Source of the DNA: Burkholderiales bacterium 70-64
GTDB taxonomy: Bacteria > Pseudomonadota > Gammaproteobacteria > Burkholderiales > Burkholderiaceae_E
Assembly: GCA_001898645.1 (NCBI GenBank)
Contig: MKUQ01000011.1
Coordinates: 117,863-181,862, forward strand
Length of the DNA stretch: 64,000 nucleotides
Reading direction: 5' to 3'
Shown: one piece after another, positions 8,352 through 17,852 of the stretch
How positions within the stretch are numbered: position 1 is the stretch's first letter
Layout: every line of letters starts with the position of its first letter
Translations under genes and position numbers: made by a program
The notes under the pieces: model-generated
Databases searched by the model: none
Seen by the model: only the letters and a program-made list of their open reading frames with translations
Told to the model about the DNA's origin: nothing

Positions 8352-9248
8352 CTACTCGACGCCCTTGTCGTTGGGATGGGCGAAGGCCTCCTTGTTGGCG
8401 GCGTTCTCGGGGAAGTTCAGGTTGATGCCCTTGGGCGGGATGGGGCTGGTGAACCACTTGGCGTAGATCTGGTTGATTTCGCCGGACTTCATCACCGCCT
8501 CGATGGTCTTGTCAACCAGAGCCTTGAACTGCGGATCGTTCTTGCGCAGCATCATGCTGTAGGGCTCGCTGCGCAGCGAACCGGGCAGGATCTTGTACGC
8601 GGACGGATCCTTGGAGTTCGCGATCTGGCCCGCCAGCAGGATGTCGTCCATGACGAACGCCGCCGCCCGCCCGTCGGCCATGAGCAGGAAGCTCTCGGCG
8701 TGGTCCTTGCCGTAGATCTCCTTGAAGTCCGCGTCTTCGGCCTTGGCGTACTTCTTCAGCAGCGGTACGGACGTCGTCCCCGAGGTGGTGGCGATCGTCT
8801 TGCCCTTGAGCTGCTCGAAGCGGTCGATGCCCGAATCCTTCTTCACCGCGGCGGAGACGTTGATGACGAAGTAGGTGGGCCCGAACGCCACCTGCTTCTG
8901 CCGTGCGACCGAGTTGGTGGTCGAGCCGCACTCGAGGTCGATGGTGCCGTTCTCCAGCAGCGGGATGCGGTTGCTCGACGTGACCGGCGAGTAGTTCACC
9001 TTCAGGTTGGGCATCTTCAACTCGGCCTTCACCGCGTCGACGATCTTGCCGCACAGCTCCATCGCGTAGCCGATGGGCTTGCCGCTGTTGTCCAGATACG
9101 AGAAGGGGATCGAGGACTCGCGATAGCCCACCGTGACGGTGCCGGTTTCCTTCGCCTTCTGCAGCGTGCCGGTCAGCGCCTGGGCGTGCGCCGCAGCGGA
9201 GACAAAGGTCAGGCACGCGAAAAGGGCCGCTTGCTTGATTGCCGTCAT
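8352..9248 (-). CDS. Periplasmic amino-acid-binding protein (GltI type)
   Basis: From the ATG at 9248 the 298-residue product has a clear signal peptide (MTAIKQAALFACLTFVSAAAHA) and then a type II periplasmic binding fold. Family segments are TVGYRESSIPFSYLD, YAMELCGKIVDAV, DLECGSTTNSVARQ and GKTIATTSGTTSVPLLKK. This is the glutamate/aspartate (GltI/DEBP) subgroup. The frame extends 56 codons upstream, but that part is not exported-protein-like. It is the first gene of the operon and captures the substrate for the two permeases and ATPase that follow. Confidence 0.93.
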   Translation of the reverse strand: MTAIKQAALFACLTFVSAAAHAQALTGTLQKAKETGTVTVGYRESSIPFSYLDNSGKPIGYAMELCGKIVDAVKAELKMPNLKVNYSPVTSSNRIPLLENGTIDLECGSTTNSVARQKQVAFGPTYFVINVSAAVKKDSGIDRFEQLKGKTIATTSGTTSVPLLKKYAKAEDADFKEIYGKDHAESFLLMADGRAAAFVMDDILLAGQIANSKDPSAYKILPGSLRSEPYSMMLRKNDPQFKALVDKTIEAVMKSGEINQIYAKWFTSPIPPKGINLNFPENAANKEAFAHPNDKGVE

Positions 9249-9514
9249 GGGGGCTCCGTCGGTCGATGGGGTGGATCGGAATGGCGCGTGTAAGTGTAGC
9301 AATACGGCCGCGAACCGGCGCGCCCGGCTGCGGCGGTGCAGCAAGGCCGGTGGCGGCCATCGCGCTAGGGAAAACACCGATGTGATCCTCATGCATCGAG
9401 TCTTGTGAATTTTCACGGATCGTCTATTCTCCTGGAACCGGATCCCGGTTCCAGCCGTGCACCCACGGCGGTGCGCGAAGTCTTCCAGCTCCTCTCTGCC
9501 CGACCCAGGACGCC
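9249..9514. promoter_or_regulatory. Divergent intergenic region between the gltI-like gene and hyuA
   Basis: This 266-bp gap must hold the promoters for both the leftward amino-acid importer and the rightward hydantoinase operon. I found no convincing palindromic operator or strong promoter pair by eye and no additional gene. Confidence 0.35.
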
Positions 9515-11635
9515 ATGCCCACAGCCGTACCCGTCGTGACCCGCTATCAGATCGGCGTCGATATCGGTGGCACCTTCACCGACCTCGTGCTCCTGGCCAG
9601 CGACGGCCGCCTGCACACCCGCAAGGTGCTGTCGACGCCGGACGACTACGGGCGCGGCATCGTGTCGGGCATCGCCGATGCGCTGCAGTCGCTGCGGGCA
9701 GGTGCCGATGCAGTGCAGCGCGTGGTCCATGCGACGACAGTGGCCACCAACGCCATCCTCGAGCATCGAGGCGCGCGCGTAGGCCTGGTCACGACCGCCG
9801 GCTTCCGCGATGTGCTCGAAATGCGTCGCCTGCGCATCCCGGAGATGTACGCGCTGAACTACCCGCGTCCCGAGCCGCTGGTCCCGCGTCGCCTGCGTCT
9901 GGAGGTGCGCGGGCGCATGGGCCCCAAGGGCGAGGAATGGGCGCCGCTGAACGAGGACGACGTGCGGGCGGCGGCCGGGCGCTTGCGCGAGGCCGGGGTC
10001 GAGGCAGTGGCGATCAGCCTGCTGCATGCGTATGCGAACCCCACGCACGAGCGGCGCGTGGCCGAGCGGTTGCGCCAGGCATTGGGCGACGTCGTCTTCA
10101 TCACCTGCTCGTCCGAGATCCTGCCCGTCATCCGGGAATACGAGCGCACCAGCACGACCGTCATCAACGCCTTCCTCGGTCCTACCCTGCAGCGCTACTT
10201 CGCGTCGCTGCGCGCGCACCTGCGCGGCATCGGCATCGATGCGCCCTTGCAGGTCATGAAGTCGGACGGCGGCATCATGAGCGTGCAGACCGCCACCGAA
10301 AAGCCGGCCTATCTGGTCGAGTCCGGTCCCGCTGCGGGCGTGATCGGCGCTGCGCGCTTCGGCCGGCTGATGCAACTGCACGATTGCATCGCCGTGGACA
10401 TGGGCGGCACGACGGCGAAGGCGTCGATGGTCGAGGGAGGCGAAGTGCCGCGCACCGGCGACTATGAGGTCGGTGCCGGCATCAACCTCAGCAGCCGCCT
10501 GGTGATGGGCGGCGGCTACGCGCTGAAGCTGCCGGTCATCGACATCTCCGAGATCGGCGCCGGCGGCGGCAGTCTGGTGGAGATCGATGCGGGCGGCCTG
10601 CTGCGCGTCGGTCCGCGCAGTGCGGGCAGCAACCCCGGCCCCGTGTGCTACGACTTCGGCGGCCAGGACCCGACTTTCACCGATGCGGTGCTCACGCTGG
10701 GCTACCTCAACTCCGATTCGCTGGTCGGCGGCGACCTGCGGCTGAACGCGCTCGAGGCGCGCCGGGTGCTGGAGCAGCGCATCGCCAGGCCGCTGCGGAC
10801 CGATCTGCTGAAAGCTGCGTTCGGCGTGTTCGAGATCGCCTGCGGGACCATGACGCGTGCGGTGAAGGCGGTGACCACCTACCGCGGTCGCGACCCGCGC
10901 GACTTCGCATTGTTCGGATTCGGCGGCAACGGGCCGGTGGTCGCGGCGCACATTGCCGACATGCTCGAGATGCGCCGTGTCGTCATTCCGCCGCATCCCG
11001 GCGTGTTCAGCGCTTTCGGGCTGCTGCTGTCCGACATCGAGCAGGAGGTCGCCCAAGGCTGGCTGCAGGCGCTGGCCGACGTCGATGCCGCCGCGCTGGC
11101 CGCGCGCTATCGCGCCATCGAGCAGGAACTGCGGCAGACGCTGGCGGCCGACGGCGCCGACTCGTCGGAGATCCGCTACACCCGCCTGGCCGACTGCCGC
11201 TATGCCGGCCAGGCCCATGAGTTGACCGTGGCGCTGCCCGATCGCGGCGCCGTCGGCGGCGATGTCGATCTGGCCGCGCTGGCCGAGGCCTTTGCGATGG
11301 AGCACGAGCGGACCTACGGCCACCGCGCCGAATCCGAGGCGGTGGAGTGCGTGACCATCCGCGTCATCGCACGCATCGCGGCGCGGCAGCAGGGCTGGCT
11401 CGATCGCATGGCCCCGTCGGGCGACGGGGCTGCGGGCCGTCGTGCCACCCGCCCCGCCTACTTCGGCGAGCGGTACGGCCTGCTCGACACGCCGGTGATC
11501 GGCCGCGGCGAGCTCGCCGAAGGGCTGCGCGACGGGCCTTTGATCATCGAGGAATACGACTCGACCGTCGTCGTGCCGCCCAGATGGCGCGCCCGCGTGG
11601 ACGCTCGCCACGCCATCCACCTGGACTGCCTGTGA
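9515..11635 (+). CDS. hyuA: Hydantoinase/oxoprolinase family protein, subunit A
   Basis: The 706-residue protein opens with the ASKHA-type phosphate loop GVDIGGTFTDLVLL and a second acidic motif AVDMGGTTAKASMVEGG, as in ATP-dependent N-methylhydantoinase and 5-oxoprolinase A subunits. Other family segments are HATTVATNAILE, RTSTTVINAFLGP and SNPGPVCYDFGG. The enzyme opens a cyclic amide ring with ATP hydrolysis and needs the B subunit encoded 8 bp downstream. An ABC importer, a DAO-type oxidase and RidA follow, suggesting that the ring-opened product is an amino acid. The actual ring substrate (hydantoin, oxoproline or other) cannot be read from sequence. Confidence 0.9.
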   Translation: MPTAVPVVTRYQIGVDIGGTFTDLVLLASDGRLHTRKVLSTPDDYGRGIVSGIADALQSLRAGADAVQRVVHATTVATNAILEHRGARVGLVTTAGFRDVLEMRRLRIPEMYALNYPRPEPLVPRRLRLEVRGRMGPKGEEWAPLNEDDVRAAAGRLREAGVEAVAISLLHAYANPTHERRVAERLRQALGDVVFITCSSEILPVIREYERTSTTVINAFLGPTLQRYFASLRAHLRGIGIDAPLQVMKSDGGIMSVQTATEKPAYLVESGPAAGVIGAARFGRLMQLHDCIAVDMGGTTAKASMVEGGEVPRTGDYEVGAGINLSSRLVMGGGYALKLPVIDISEIGAGGGSLVEIDAGGLLRVGPRSAGSNPGPVCYDFGGQDPTFTDAVLTLGYLNSDSLVGGDLRLNALEARRVLEQRIARPLRTDLLKAAFGVFEIACGTMTRAVKAVTTYRGRDPRDFALFGFGGNGPVVAAHIADMLEMRRVVIPPHPGVFSAFGLLLSDIEQEVAQGWLQALADVDAAALAARYRAIEQELRQTLAADGADSSEIRYTRLADCRYAGQAHELTVALPDRGAVGGDVDLAALAEAFAMEHERTYGHRAESEAVECVTIRVIARIAARQQGWLDRMAPSGDGAAGRRATRPAYFGERYGLLDTPVIGRGELAEGLRDGPLIIEEYDSTVVVPPRWRARVDARHAIHLDCL

Positions 11636-11643
11636 GGACGCCC

Positions 11644-13578
11644 GTGGAAACCAGGATCGATGCCATCACCCTCGAGGTCGTACGCAATGCGCTCGGCTCG
11701 ATCGCCGACGAAATGGCGCTGGTGATCATGCGCACCGCGTACTCGGCGATCGTGCGCGATTCGATGGACTACTCGACCGGCGTGTGCGACCGCCACGGCC
11801 GCGTCGTCGCACATGGCCTGACCATGGCGCTGCACCTGGGCTCGTTCCCGGACGCGATGCAGGCGCTGATGCACGAGTACGGAGACGCGGTGCGCGAGGG
11901 CGACGTCTTCGTGTTCAACGACCCCTACGTCGCCGGCGGGATGCACCTGCCCGACGTCTATGTCGTGAAGCCGGTGTTCGTCGACGGCGAGCTCGAAGGC
12001 TGGGTCGCCACCCTGGTGCACCAGATCGACATGGGCGGCATCGCCCCGGGCAGCACCGCGGTCTACGCCACCGAGATCTACCAGGAGGGCCTGCGCATCC
12101 CGGTGATCCGCATGTACGAGGAAGGTCGGCCGAACGAGACCTTCTTCCGCCTCATGGCGCTGAATACCCGCATACCGGACAAGCAGGCCGGCGACATGCG
12201 CGCACAGGTCGCGGCCTGCCGTACCGCGGAGCGCGCCTACATCAAGCTGGTGCAGCGCTACGGCTCTCCCGCGTTCCGGCGCATGCTGGAGGACCTGCAC
12301 GACTACGCCGAGCACGTCGCGCGGGCCGAGATCGCCGACCTGCCCGACGGCCAATGGTCGTTCACCGACTACCTGGACGGCACGGGCGATGCGCCCGAGC
12401 CGATCCCGATGACGGCCACCGTCACGATCGCCGGCGACGAGCTGACGGTGGACTGGACCGGCTCCGCACCGCAGGTCAGGAGCGCGATCAACTGCCCGCC
12501 TTCTTTCGTCAAGGCCGCGGCGCACCTGGTGCTCAAGTGCATCGCGCAGCGCGACATTCCGAACTTCGAGGGCTACACCCGGCCGCTGAAGCAGGTGCTG
12601 CCGCCGGGCACCGTCGTCAATCCGCTGGAGCCCGCCGCCTGCGCGGCCCGTGCCATCGTCGGCTGGCGGGCAATCGACGTGCTGCTCGGCGTGTTCGCGC
12701 AGATCGTGCCTGAGCGCGTGTCGGCTGCCGGAGAAGGCGGCGTGTCGTTCGCCAGCATCAGCGGCTACCACGAAGGCCGGCGCTACGTCTGTTCCGAGAC
12801 GCTGGCAGGGTCGTGGGGCGCGATGCCGGACCGCGACGGCGTGTTCGGCATCCCGAACGCCGGCGGCAACATCACCAACCAGCCGGTCGAGATGATCGAG
12901 GCGCAGTTCCCGATCGCGGTCGAACGCTACGGCATGGTGCCGGACTCGGGCGGCCCGGGGCGCTTCCGCGGCGCGCCCGCGTACGTGCGCGAGTACCGCA
13001 TGCTCGGCGCGGAGACCATCGTGGTGATGCGTTCCGACCGGCGCCATTGGCTGCCGTTCGGCCTGGCCGGCGGCGTGCCGGGCACCCCGTCGTTCAACAT
13101 CGTCGACCCGGGTCCGCATCAGCAGATGGTGCCGGTGATGCCGATGGGCCCCATCGTGCTGCGGCGCGGCCAGCGCTTCTGCCACATCGGCGCGGGCGGC
13201 GGCGGGCATGGCGATCCGCTCGAGCGCGATCCGGCGCTGTGCCTGGCCGATGTCGCCGAGGAGCGATACAGCGCCGCGTACGTGCGCGAGGTCTACGGCG
13301 TGGTGCTGAGCCCCGACGGCCGCGAGGTCGACATGCAGGCCACCGAGGGCGAGCGCGATCGCTTGCGGCGCGAACGGTCGCAGCCGCGGTCGCCCTCCGC
13401 GCGTCGACCCGCCTACCTGCGGCATTTCCTCGAGCCGCTGGGCCTGCCGGACCATGCGCTGCAAGGCGAGCGAGAGCTGCACCTGCCGGATTCCCGGCAG
13501 CTGCCGCGACCGCAGGGCATGCCGGGTACCGAGCAAAGCCATCCGTCGTCGTCATTCAACCCCCAGCCCGGAGCGTGA
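11644..13578 (+). CDS. hyuB: Hydantoinase B/oxoprolinase family protein
   Basis: The 644-residue protein starts at a GTG (11644) preceded by GAGGAC. Family landmarks are LEVVRNALGSIADEMALVIMRT, SMDYSTGVCD, FNDPYVAGGMHLPDV, HQIDMGGIAPGS and NAGGNITNQPVEMIE, matching HyuB/oxoprolinase B. It completes the ATP-dependent cyclic-amide hydrolase with HyuA. A longer frame beginning at 11347 overlaps hyuA heavily and was rejected. The C-terminal tail after the conserved domain is arginine- and proline-rich and probably not functional. Confidence 0.9.
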   Translation: METRIDAITLEVVRNALGSIADEMALVIMRTAYSAIVRDSMDYSTGVCDRHGRVVAHGLTMALHLGSFPDAMQALMHEYGDAVREGDVFVFNDPYVAGGMHLPDVYVVKPVFVDGELEGWVATLVHQIDMGGIAPGSTAVYATEIYQEGLRIPVIRMYEEGRPNETFFRLMALNTRIPDKQAGDMRAQVAACRTAERAYIKLVQRYGSPAFRRMLEDLHDYAEHVARAEIADLPDGQWSFTDYLDGTGDAPEPIPMTATVTIAGDELTVDWTGSAPQVRSAINCPPSFVKAAAHLVLKCIAQRDIPNFEGYTRPLKQVLPPGTVVNPLEPAACAARAIVGWRAIDVLLGVFAQIVPERVSAAGEGGVSFASISGYHEGRRYVCSETLAGSWGAMPDRDGVFGIPNAGGNITNQPVEMIEAQFPIAVERYGMVPDSGGPGRFRGAPAYVREYRMLGAETIVVMRSDRRHWLPFGLAGGVPGTPSFNIVDPGPHQQMVPVMPMGPIVLRRGQRFCHIGAGGGGHGDPLERDPALCLADVAEERYSAAYVREVYGVVLSPDGREVDMQATEGERDRLRRERSQPRSPSARRPAYLRHFLEPLGLPDHALQGERELHLPDSRQLPRPQGMPGTEQSHPSSSFNPQPGA

Positions 13579-13580
13579 CC

Positions 13581-14519
13581 ATGAAGACCGTCATTCGCCT
13601 CGTCCTTGCCGGAGCCGCATCGCTCCTGACCTGTACCGCGAGCCTGGCCGTCGATGCCGATGCGCCGATCCGGCTCGGCGTCGGCGTCGACCCGGCCTTC
13701 TCCCCCATCTACTACGCCGTGCAGCAGAAGCTGTTCGACAAGGCCGGCGTCAAGGTGGAAATGCTGCAGCTCGCGCAGGCCGCCGACGCGGCCGACGGCG
13801 TCATCGCCGGCCAGAATCCGATGGCAGGCGGCTCCGAGACGACCATGATCACGCGCGCCGGGCGCGGCGACGTGCGCGCGATCGCGGTGTACGGCCAGTC
13901 GGGCACGTTCATCAAGCTGGTGGTGCGCGAAGGCATCACCGAACCCCGGCAGCTGCGCAGGATCGGCGTGGTGCCCGGTTCGGCAAGCCAGTTCGTCTCG
14001 GGCAAGCTGCTGGCCAAGTACGGCATGGACGAGAAGGCGATCACCTGGGTGCGCGGCGCGCCGCCGGAGTTCCCGGCGCTCCTGGCGCGCGGCGACGTGG
14101 ACGGGTACTTCCTGTGGGAGCCGTGGCCTACGCGCGGCGTGCAGGCCGGCGGCAAGGTGCTGATGACCAGCGCGGACGTCGGCTACAGTTACAACATGCT
14201 GCTGGCCGCCTCGGGGCCGTGGCTGGAGAAGAACCGTGAGCAGGCGCGCCGGGTGGTGCAGGCGCTGCAGCAGGCCTGCAGCGAGATCCGCGCCGATCCG
14301 GAGAAGGCGGCGGTGGCCACGCAGCAGGCGACCAAGATCCCCATCGCGCAGGCGCGCGATCTGCTGAAGGACGTCGAATGCGTGGTGCGCGACTTCACGC
14401 CGCAGGACCTGGCCACCTACAACGAGATCGCCGACTTCCTGCAGGCGCAGAAGGCGACCGCGCAGCGCGTGGACATCGGCAAGATGATCCAGCCCGGCTT
14501 CGCCGGTGGCGCGAAGTGA
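13581..14519 (+). CDS. NMT1/SsuA-type ABC importer substrate-binding protein
   Basis: The 312-residue product has a signal peptide (about residues 1-24, ending TASLAVDA) and then the type II binding fold of the nitrate/taurine/NMT1 group: IRLGVGVDPAFSPIYYAVQQ, LVVREGITEPRQLR and YFLWEPWPT. It begins immediately after hyuB and is followed by a matching ATPase and permease. The importer therefore probably feeds the hydantoinase with its heterocyclic substrate; that link rests on operon position alone. Confidence 0.87.
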   Translation: MKTVIRLVLAGAASLLTCTASLAVDADAPIRLGVGVDPAFSPIYYAVQQKLFDKAGVKVEMLQLAQAADAADGVIAGQNPMAGGSETTMITRAGRGDVRAIAVYGQSGTFIKLVVREGITEPRQLRRIGVVPGSASQFVSGKLLAKYGMDEKAITWVRGAPPEFPALLARGDVDGYFLWEPWPTRGVQAGGKVLMTSADVGYSYNMLLAASGPWLEKNREQARRVVQALQQACSEIRADPEKAAVATQQATKIPIAQARDLLKDVECVVRDFTPQDLATYNEIADFLQAQKATAQRVDIGKMIQPGFAGGAK

Positions 14520-14520
14520 C

Positions 14521-15369
14521 ATGCTGAAGCCCGTCGCCGGCGCCTCCATCGCCACCGGCGGCGCGCGTGACGCCGCGGGCGGATCCTCGATCCGCCTGGA
14601 GCAGGTCGACATCACGCTGGGGTCCACGCCGGTGACCACCGGCGTGGACCTGTCCATCGAGCCGGGCGAGTTCGTCTGCCTGCTCGGACCGAGCGGCTGC
14701 GGCAAGTCCACCCTGATGAACGCGGTTGCCGGATTCATCGTGCCCACCCGGGGACGCGTGCTCGTCGGCGGGCGGCCGGTCGATGGGCCGGGCGTGGACC
14801 GCGGCGTCGTCTTCCAGAGCTCCGAGTCGCTGTTTCCCTGGCTGACGGTAGGTGAGAACGTCGAGTACGGTCCGCGCACGCGAGGCGTGCCGAAGAGACA
14901 GCGCGCCGAGGCCGCGCTGCACTACATCAACCTCGTCGGGCTGTCGCACGCCGTACACAAGCTGCCCGGCGAGCTGTCCGGAGGCATGCGCCAGCGCGCG
15001 CAGATCGCACGCGTGCTGGTCAACGAGCCGTCGGTCATCCTGATGGACGAGCCGTTCGGCGCGCTGGATGCGCAGACCCGGCTCGTGATGCAAGGCGAGC
15101 TGGACCGCATCTGGCGGCAGAGCAGGCCGACGGTGCTGTTCATCACCCACGACATCGGCGAGGCGGTGCTGCTCGGCGATCGCGTGGTGATGATGACCGC
15201 CGGCCCGCGGGCCGGCGTGAAGACGGCGACCGCAGTCGACATCCCGCGGCCGCGCGACCTCACCGATCCGGCCGCTGTCGCGCTGTACCGGCGCCTGCGC
15301 GACGAGATCGGGGAAGAGGTCGCCAAGGCGCTCGGGATGACCGGCGCCGGCAGGGACACCGCATGCTGA
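14521..15369 (+). CDS. NitT/TauT-family ABC importer, ATP-binding protein
   Basis: The 282-residue ATPase has Walker A GPSGCGKST, Q-loop VFQSSESLFPWLTV, signature LSGGMRQRAQIARVL and Walker B VILMDEPFGALDAQT. The LFPW and GALD features are typical of the nitrate/sulfonate (SsuB/TauB) group. The ATG at 14521 follows the receptor stop by one base; a GTG at 14506 would overlap that gene. It is coupled by a 7-bp overlap to the permease gene downstream. Confidence 0.92.
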   Translation: MLKPVAGASIATGGARDAAGGSSIRLEQVDITLGSTPVTTGVDLSIEPGEFVCLLGPSGCGKSTLMNAVAGFIVPTRGRVLVGGRPVDGPGVDRGVVFQSSESLFPWLTVGENVEYGPRTRGVPKRQRAEAALHYINLVGLSHAVHKLPGELSGGMRQRAQIARVLVNEPSVILMDEPFGALDAQTRLVMQGELDRIWRQSRPTVLFITHDIGEAVLLGDRVVMMTAGPRAGVKTATAVDIPRPRDLTDPAAVALYRRLRDEIGEEVAKALGMTGAGRDTAC

Positions 15370-16127
15370 GCCGACTGCTGCAACACCGGTGGCTGGCCGC
15401 CGCCGCTTCCATCCTCGCCGGCCTCGTGCTGTGGGACCTGCTCAGCCGCAGCGTCAACCCGATGTTCCTGCCGTCTCCGCGTACCACCTGGACATCGGTG
15501 GCGGAGCTGTGGGCCGACGGCACGCTGCTGCGTGCCGTGCTTGCCTCCAGCCAGCGCATCGCCATCGGCTGGGGGCTGGGCCTGGTGGTGGGCATTCCGC
15601 TGGGCATCCTGATGGGTCACTTTCGCTGGGTGCGGCGCCTGCTCGACCCGTACATCGAGTTCTTCCGTTTCATCCCGCCGATCGCGTTCGTGACGCTGGC
15701 CATCATCTGGCTCGGCCCGGGCGAGGCGTCGAAGGTCTCGCTGATCTTCTACACGACGGTGTTCATCGTCATCCTGAACATGATCGCCGGCGTGCTGTCG
15801 GTGAGCGAGCTGCGGCTGCGCGCGGCGGCCACGCTCGGCGCCGGGCGCGTCTGGACGATGCTGACGGTGATCCTGCCGTCGACCGTGCCCTACATGGTGA
15901 CCGGGGCGCGGCTGGCGATGGGCAATTCCTTCCTCACCATCGTCTCGGCCGAGATGATCGCGGCGCAGGAAGGCCTCGGGGCCCTGATCTGGTCGGCGCG
16001 CAACTACGGCCGCACCGAATGGGTGTTCGTCGGCATCATCGCGCTCGGCCTGCTGGGCTTCCTGTTCGACCGCATCGTGCGCATCCTGGCCAATACGCTG
16101 CTGCGACGCTATGGTGTGGCGGTATGA
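15363..16127 (+). CDS. NitT/TauT-family ABC importer, permease
   Basis: The 254-residue membrane protein shows the SsuC/TauC pattern: an N-terminal helix (AAASILAGLVLWDLL), the periplasmic segment NPMFLPSPRTTW, FIPPIAFVTLAIIWLGPGEASK and the coupling loop AAATLGAGRVWTMLTVILPS. About six membrane spans are expected. It overlaps the ATPase gene and completes the importer that sits between hyuB and the MarR gene. Confidence 0.92.
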   Translation: MLSRLLQHRWLAAAASILAGLVLWDLLSRSVNPMFLPSPRTTWTSVAELWADGTLLRAVLASSQRIAIGWGLGLVVGIPLGILMGHFRWVRRLLDPYIEFFRFIPPIAFVTLAIIWLGPGEASKVSLIFYTTVFIVILNMIAGVLSVSELRLRAAATLGAGRVWTMLTVILPSTVPYMVTGARLAMGNSFLTIVSAEMIAAQEGLGALIWSARNYGRTEWVFVGIIALGLLGFLFDRIVRILANTLLRRYGVAV

Positions 16128-16143
16128 CTCCACATCCGATCCC

Positions 16144-16683
16144 ATGAAGCCCGCCCCGCCTGCCACCCGACGCAAGAGTCGCCGCCTCGAGGGAGAGTCC
16201 TTCCAGACCTCGGTCGTCTACTGGACCGGCGTCTTCGAGGAGAAGTTCAACGCCGCCTTCGTCGAGCGCATGCGCGCCGGCAAGACCATCATCCCGCGTT
16301 GGCGCACGCTGTCGGTGCTGTCGGAGAAGAGCGGGGTGACGGTCAACGAACTGGCGCACATCACGCGCATCGAACGCAGCGCCCTCAGCCACCTGCTGCA
16401 GCAGATGGAGAAGGAGGACCTGGTCGTGCGCCGCCAGGCGTCCGCCGACAAGCGCAACGTCCACGTCTACATCACGCCGCGCGGGCACCAGGCCTTTCTC
16501 ACGATGCTGCCCGTGCGCCGCGAGATCCTGCGCGAGGCCGCGTGCGACATCCCGCCGGCACAGATCGATGCGCTGCGGGCCACGATCCAGGCCCTGGTGG
16601 CGGGGCTGGATGCGATGGCGGATCATCAGCGGTTGAACGGCAAGCCGGCTGCGGCGTCACCACCGCCGGAAGCGCAGGGATGA
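16144..16683 (+). CDS. MarR-family transcriptional regulator
   Basis: From the ATG at 16144 the product has 179 residues with a winged-helix core: LSVLSEKSGVTVNELAHITR, IERSALSHLLQQMEKEDLVV and the wing RRQASADKRNVHVYITPRG. This is the MarR fold, normally a dimeric repressor released by a small aromatic or other ligand. It lies inside the hydantoinase operon and its stop overlaps the DAO start by ATGA, so it is co-expressed and probably controls the cluster. No operator was identified. Confidence 0.88.
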   Translation: MKPAPPATRRKSRRLEGESFQTSVVYWTGVFEEKFNAAFVERMRAGKTIIPRWRTLSVLSEKSGVTVNELAHITRIERSALSHLLQQMEKEDLVVRRQASADKRNVHVYITPRGHQAFLTMLPVRREILREAACDIPPAQIDALRATIQALVAGLDAMADHQRLNGKPAAASPPPEAQG

Positions 16684-17852
16684 CGCAGGAGCAACGCTAC
16701 GACCACGTGATCGTCGGTGCCGGCATTGCCGGCTCCTCGCTCGCGTACCGCTTGGCCGGCCATGCCCGCGTGCTGGTGCTGGAGCAGGAGGCGCAGCCCG
16801 GCTATCACGCCACCGGACGGTCCGCGGCCATGTTCATGGCCAGCTACGGCACGCAGGCGATCCGCGCGCTGACGCGTGCCAGCCGGGCCTTCTACGAGCG
16901 TCCGCCGGCCGGATTCGCCGACCATCCGCTGATGACGCCTCGCGGCGTGATCTATCTCGCCGGGCCGGACGATGCGCAGCGCCTTGCGCAGACCTATGAC
17001 GAGCTGTCGGCCGCGGCACCGGAGGTCAGCCGCATCGAGGCGCACGAGATCCTGCGTCGCGTACCGGTGCTGCGCCCCGAGAGGATCCTGGGCGGCATCC
17101 TCGAGGCCGACGCGCAGGACATCGACGTGCACGCGCTGCACCAGGGCTTCCTGCATGGCATGCGCCGCCAGGGCGGCGAACTGCGCACCCGGGCCCGCCT
17201 GATCCAGGGCCGGCGAGCCGGCGACCATTGGCGGCTGACGCTGGCCGACGGCGGCGTGCTGCTGGCCGGCACCGTGATCGATGCCGCGGGTGCCTGGGCC
17301 GACGAGGTGGCGCGCGCCTGCGCAGTGGCGCCGATCGGGCTGGAGCCGCGGCGGCGCTCGGCCTTCACCTTCGACGGCCCGCCCGACCTCGACTTCCATG
17401 CCTGGCCCGTGGTGTGCGGCATTCGCGAGGACTACTACTTCAAGCCCGATGCCGGCCAGCTGCTCGGCTCTCCGGCCAACGCCGACCCCACCGTGCCGCA
17501 CGACGTCGTGCCCGAGGAACTGGATATCGCCACCGGCATCCATCAAATCCAGGAGGTCAGTCGCATGACCATCCGGCGCCCGCGCCATACCTGGGCGGGC
17601 CTGCGCTCGTTCGTCGCCGACGGCGACCTCGTGATCGGCTGGGACGTCGCCGTCGAGGGGTTCTTCTGGCTGGCCGCCCAGGGCGGCTACGGCATCCAGA
17701 CCGCAGCCGCTGCCTCCGAGCTCGCAGCCGCGCTGGTGCTCGGCGGGCCCTTGCCCGGGCACCTGAAGCTGTACGGCGTCGAGGCCACCGCTTTCAGCCC
17801 GGCGCGCCTGCGTCGCCCATCCCCGTCCATCCCGCCATCGGTATCCACATGA
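16680..17852 (+). CDS. DAO-family FAD-dependent amino-acid oxidoreductase
   Basis: The 390-residue protein has an N-terminal dinucleotide fold (HVIVGAGIAGSSLAYRLAG), the second FAD contact GYHATGRSAAMFMASYGT and the late DAO motif TWAGLRSFVADGDLVIGWD. This matches the glycine/sarcosine/D-amino-acid oxidase superfamily. It would oxidise an amine to an imine, either as an oxidase or a dehydrogenase. It is translationally coupled at both ends by ATGA overlaps, with the MarR gene before it and ridA after it. The RidA partner supports an imine product. Confidence 0.88.
   Translation: MTQEQRYDHVIVGAGIAGSSLAYRLAGHARVLVLEQEAQPGYHATGRSAAMFMASYGTQAIRALTRASRAFYERPPAGFADHPLMTPRGVIYLAGPDDAQRLAQTYDELSAAAPEVSRIEAHEILRRVPVLRPERILGGILEADAQDIDVHALHQGFLHGMRRQGGELRTRARLIQGRRAGDHWRLTLADGGVLLAGTVIDAAGAWADEVARACAVAPIGLEPRRRSAFTFDGPPDLDFHAWPVVCGIREDYYFKPDAGQLLGSPANADPTVPHDVVPEELDIATGIHQIQEVSRMTIRRPRHTWAGLRSFVADGDLVIGWDVAVEGFFWLAAQGGYGIQTAAAASELAAALVLGGPLPGHLKLYGVEATAFSPARLRRPSPSIPPSVST

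Noticed and set aside
9413..11620. A 735-residue minus-strand frame opposite hyuA
   Set aside because: It is an antisense shadow of high-GC coding sequence; hyuA on the plus strand has full family motifs.
11458..13542. A 694-residue minus-strand frame opposite hyuB
   Set aside because: Composition is histidine- and arginine-rich without any domain pattern; hyuB explains the region.
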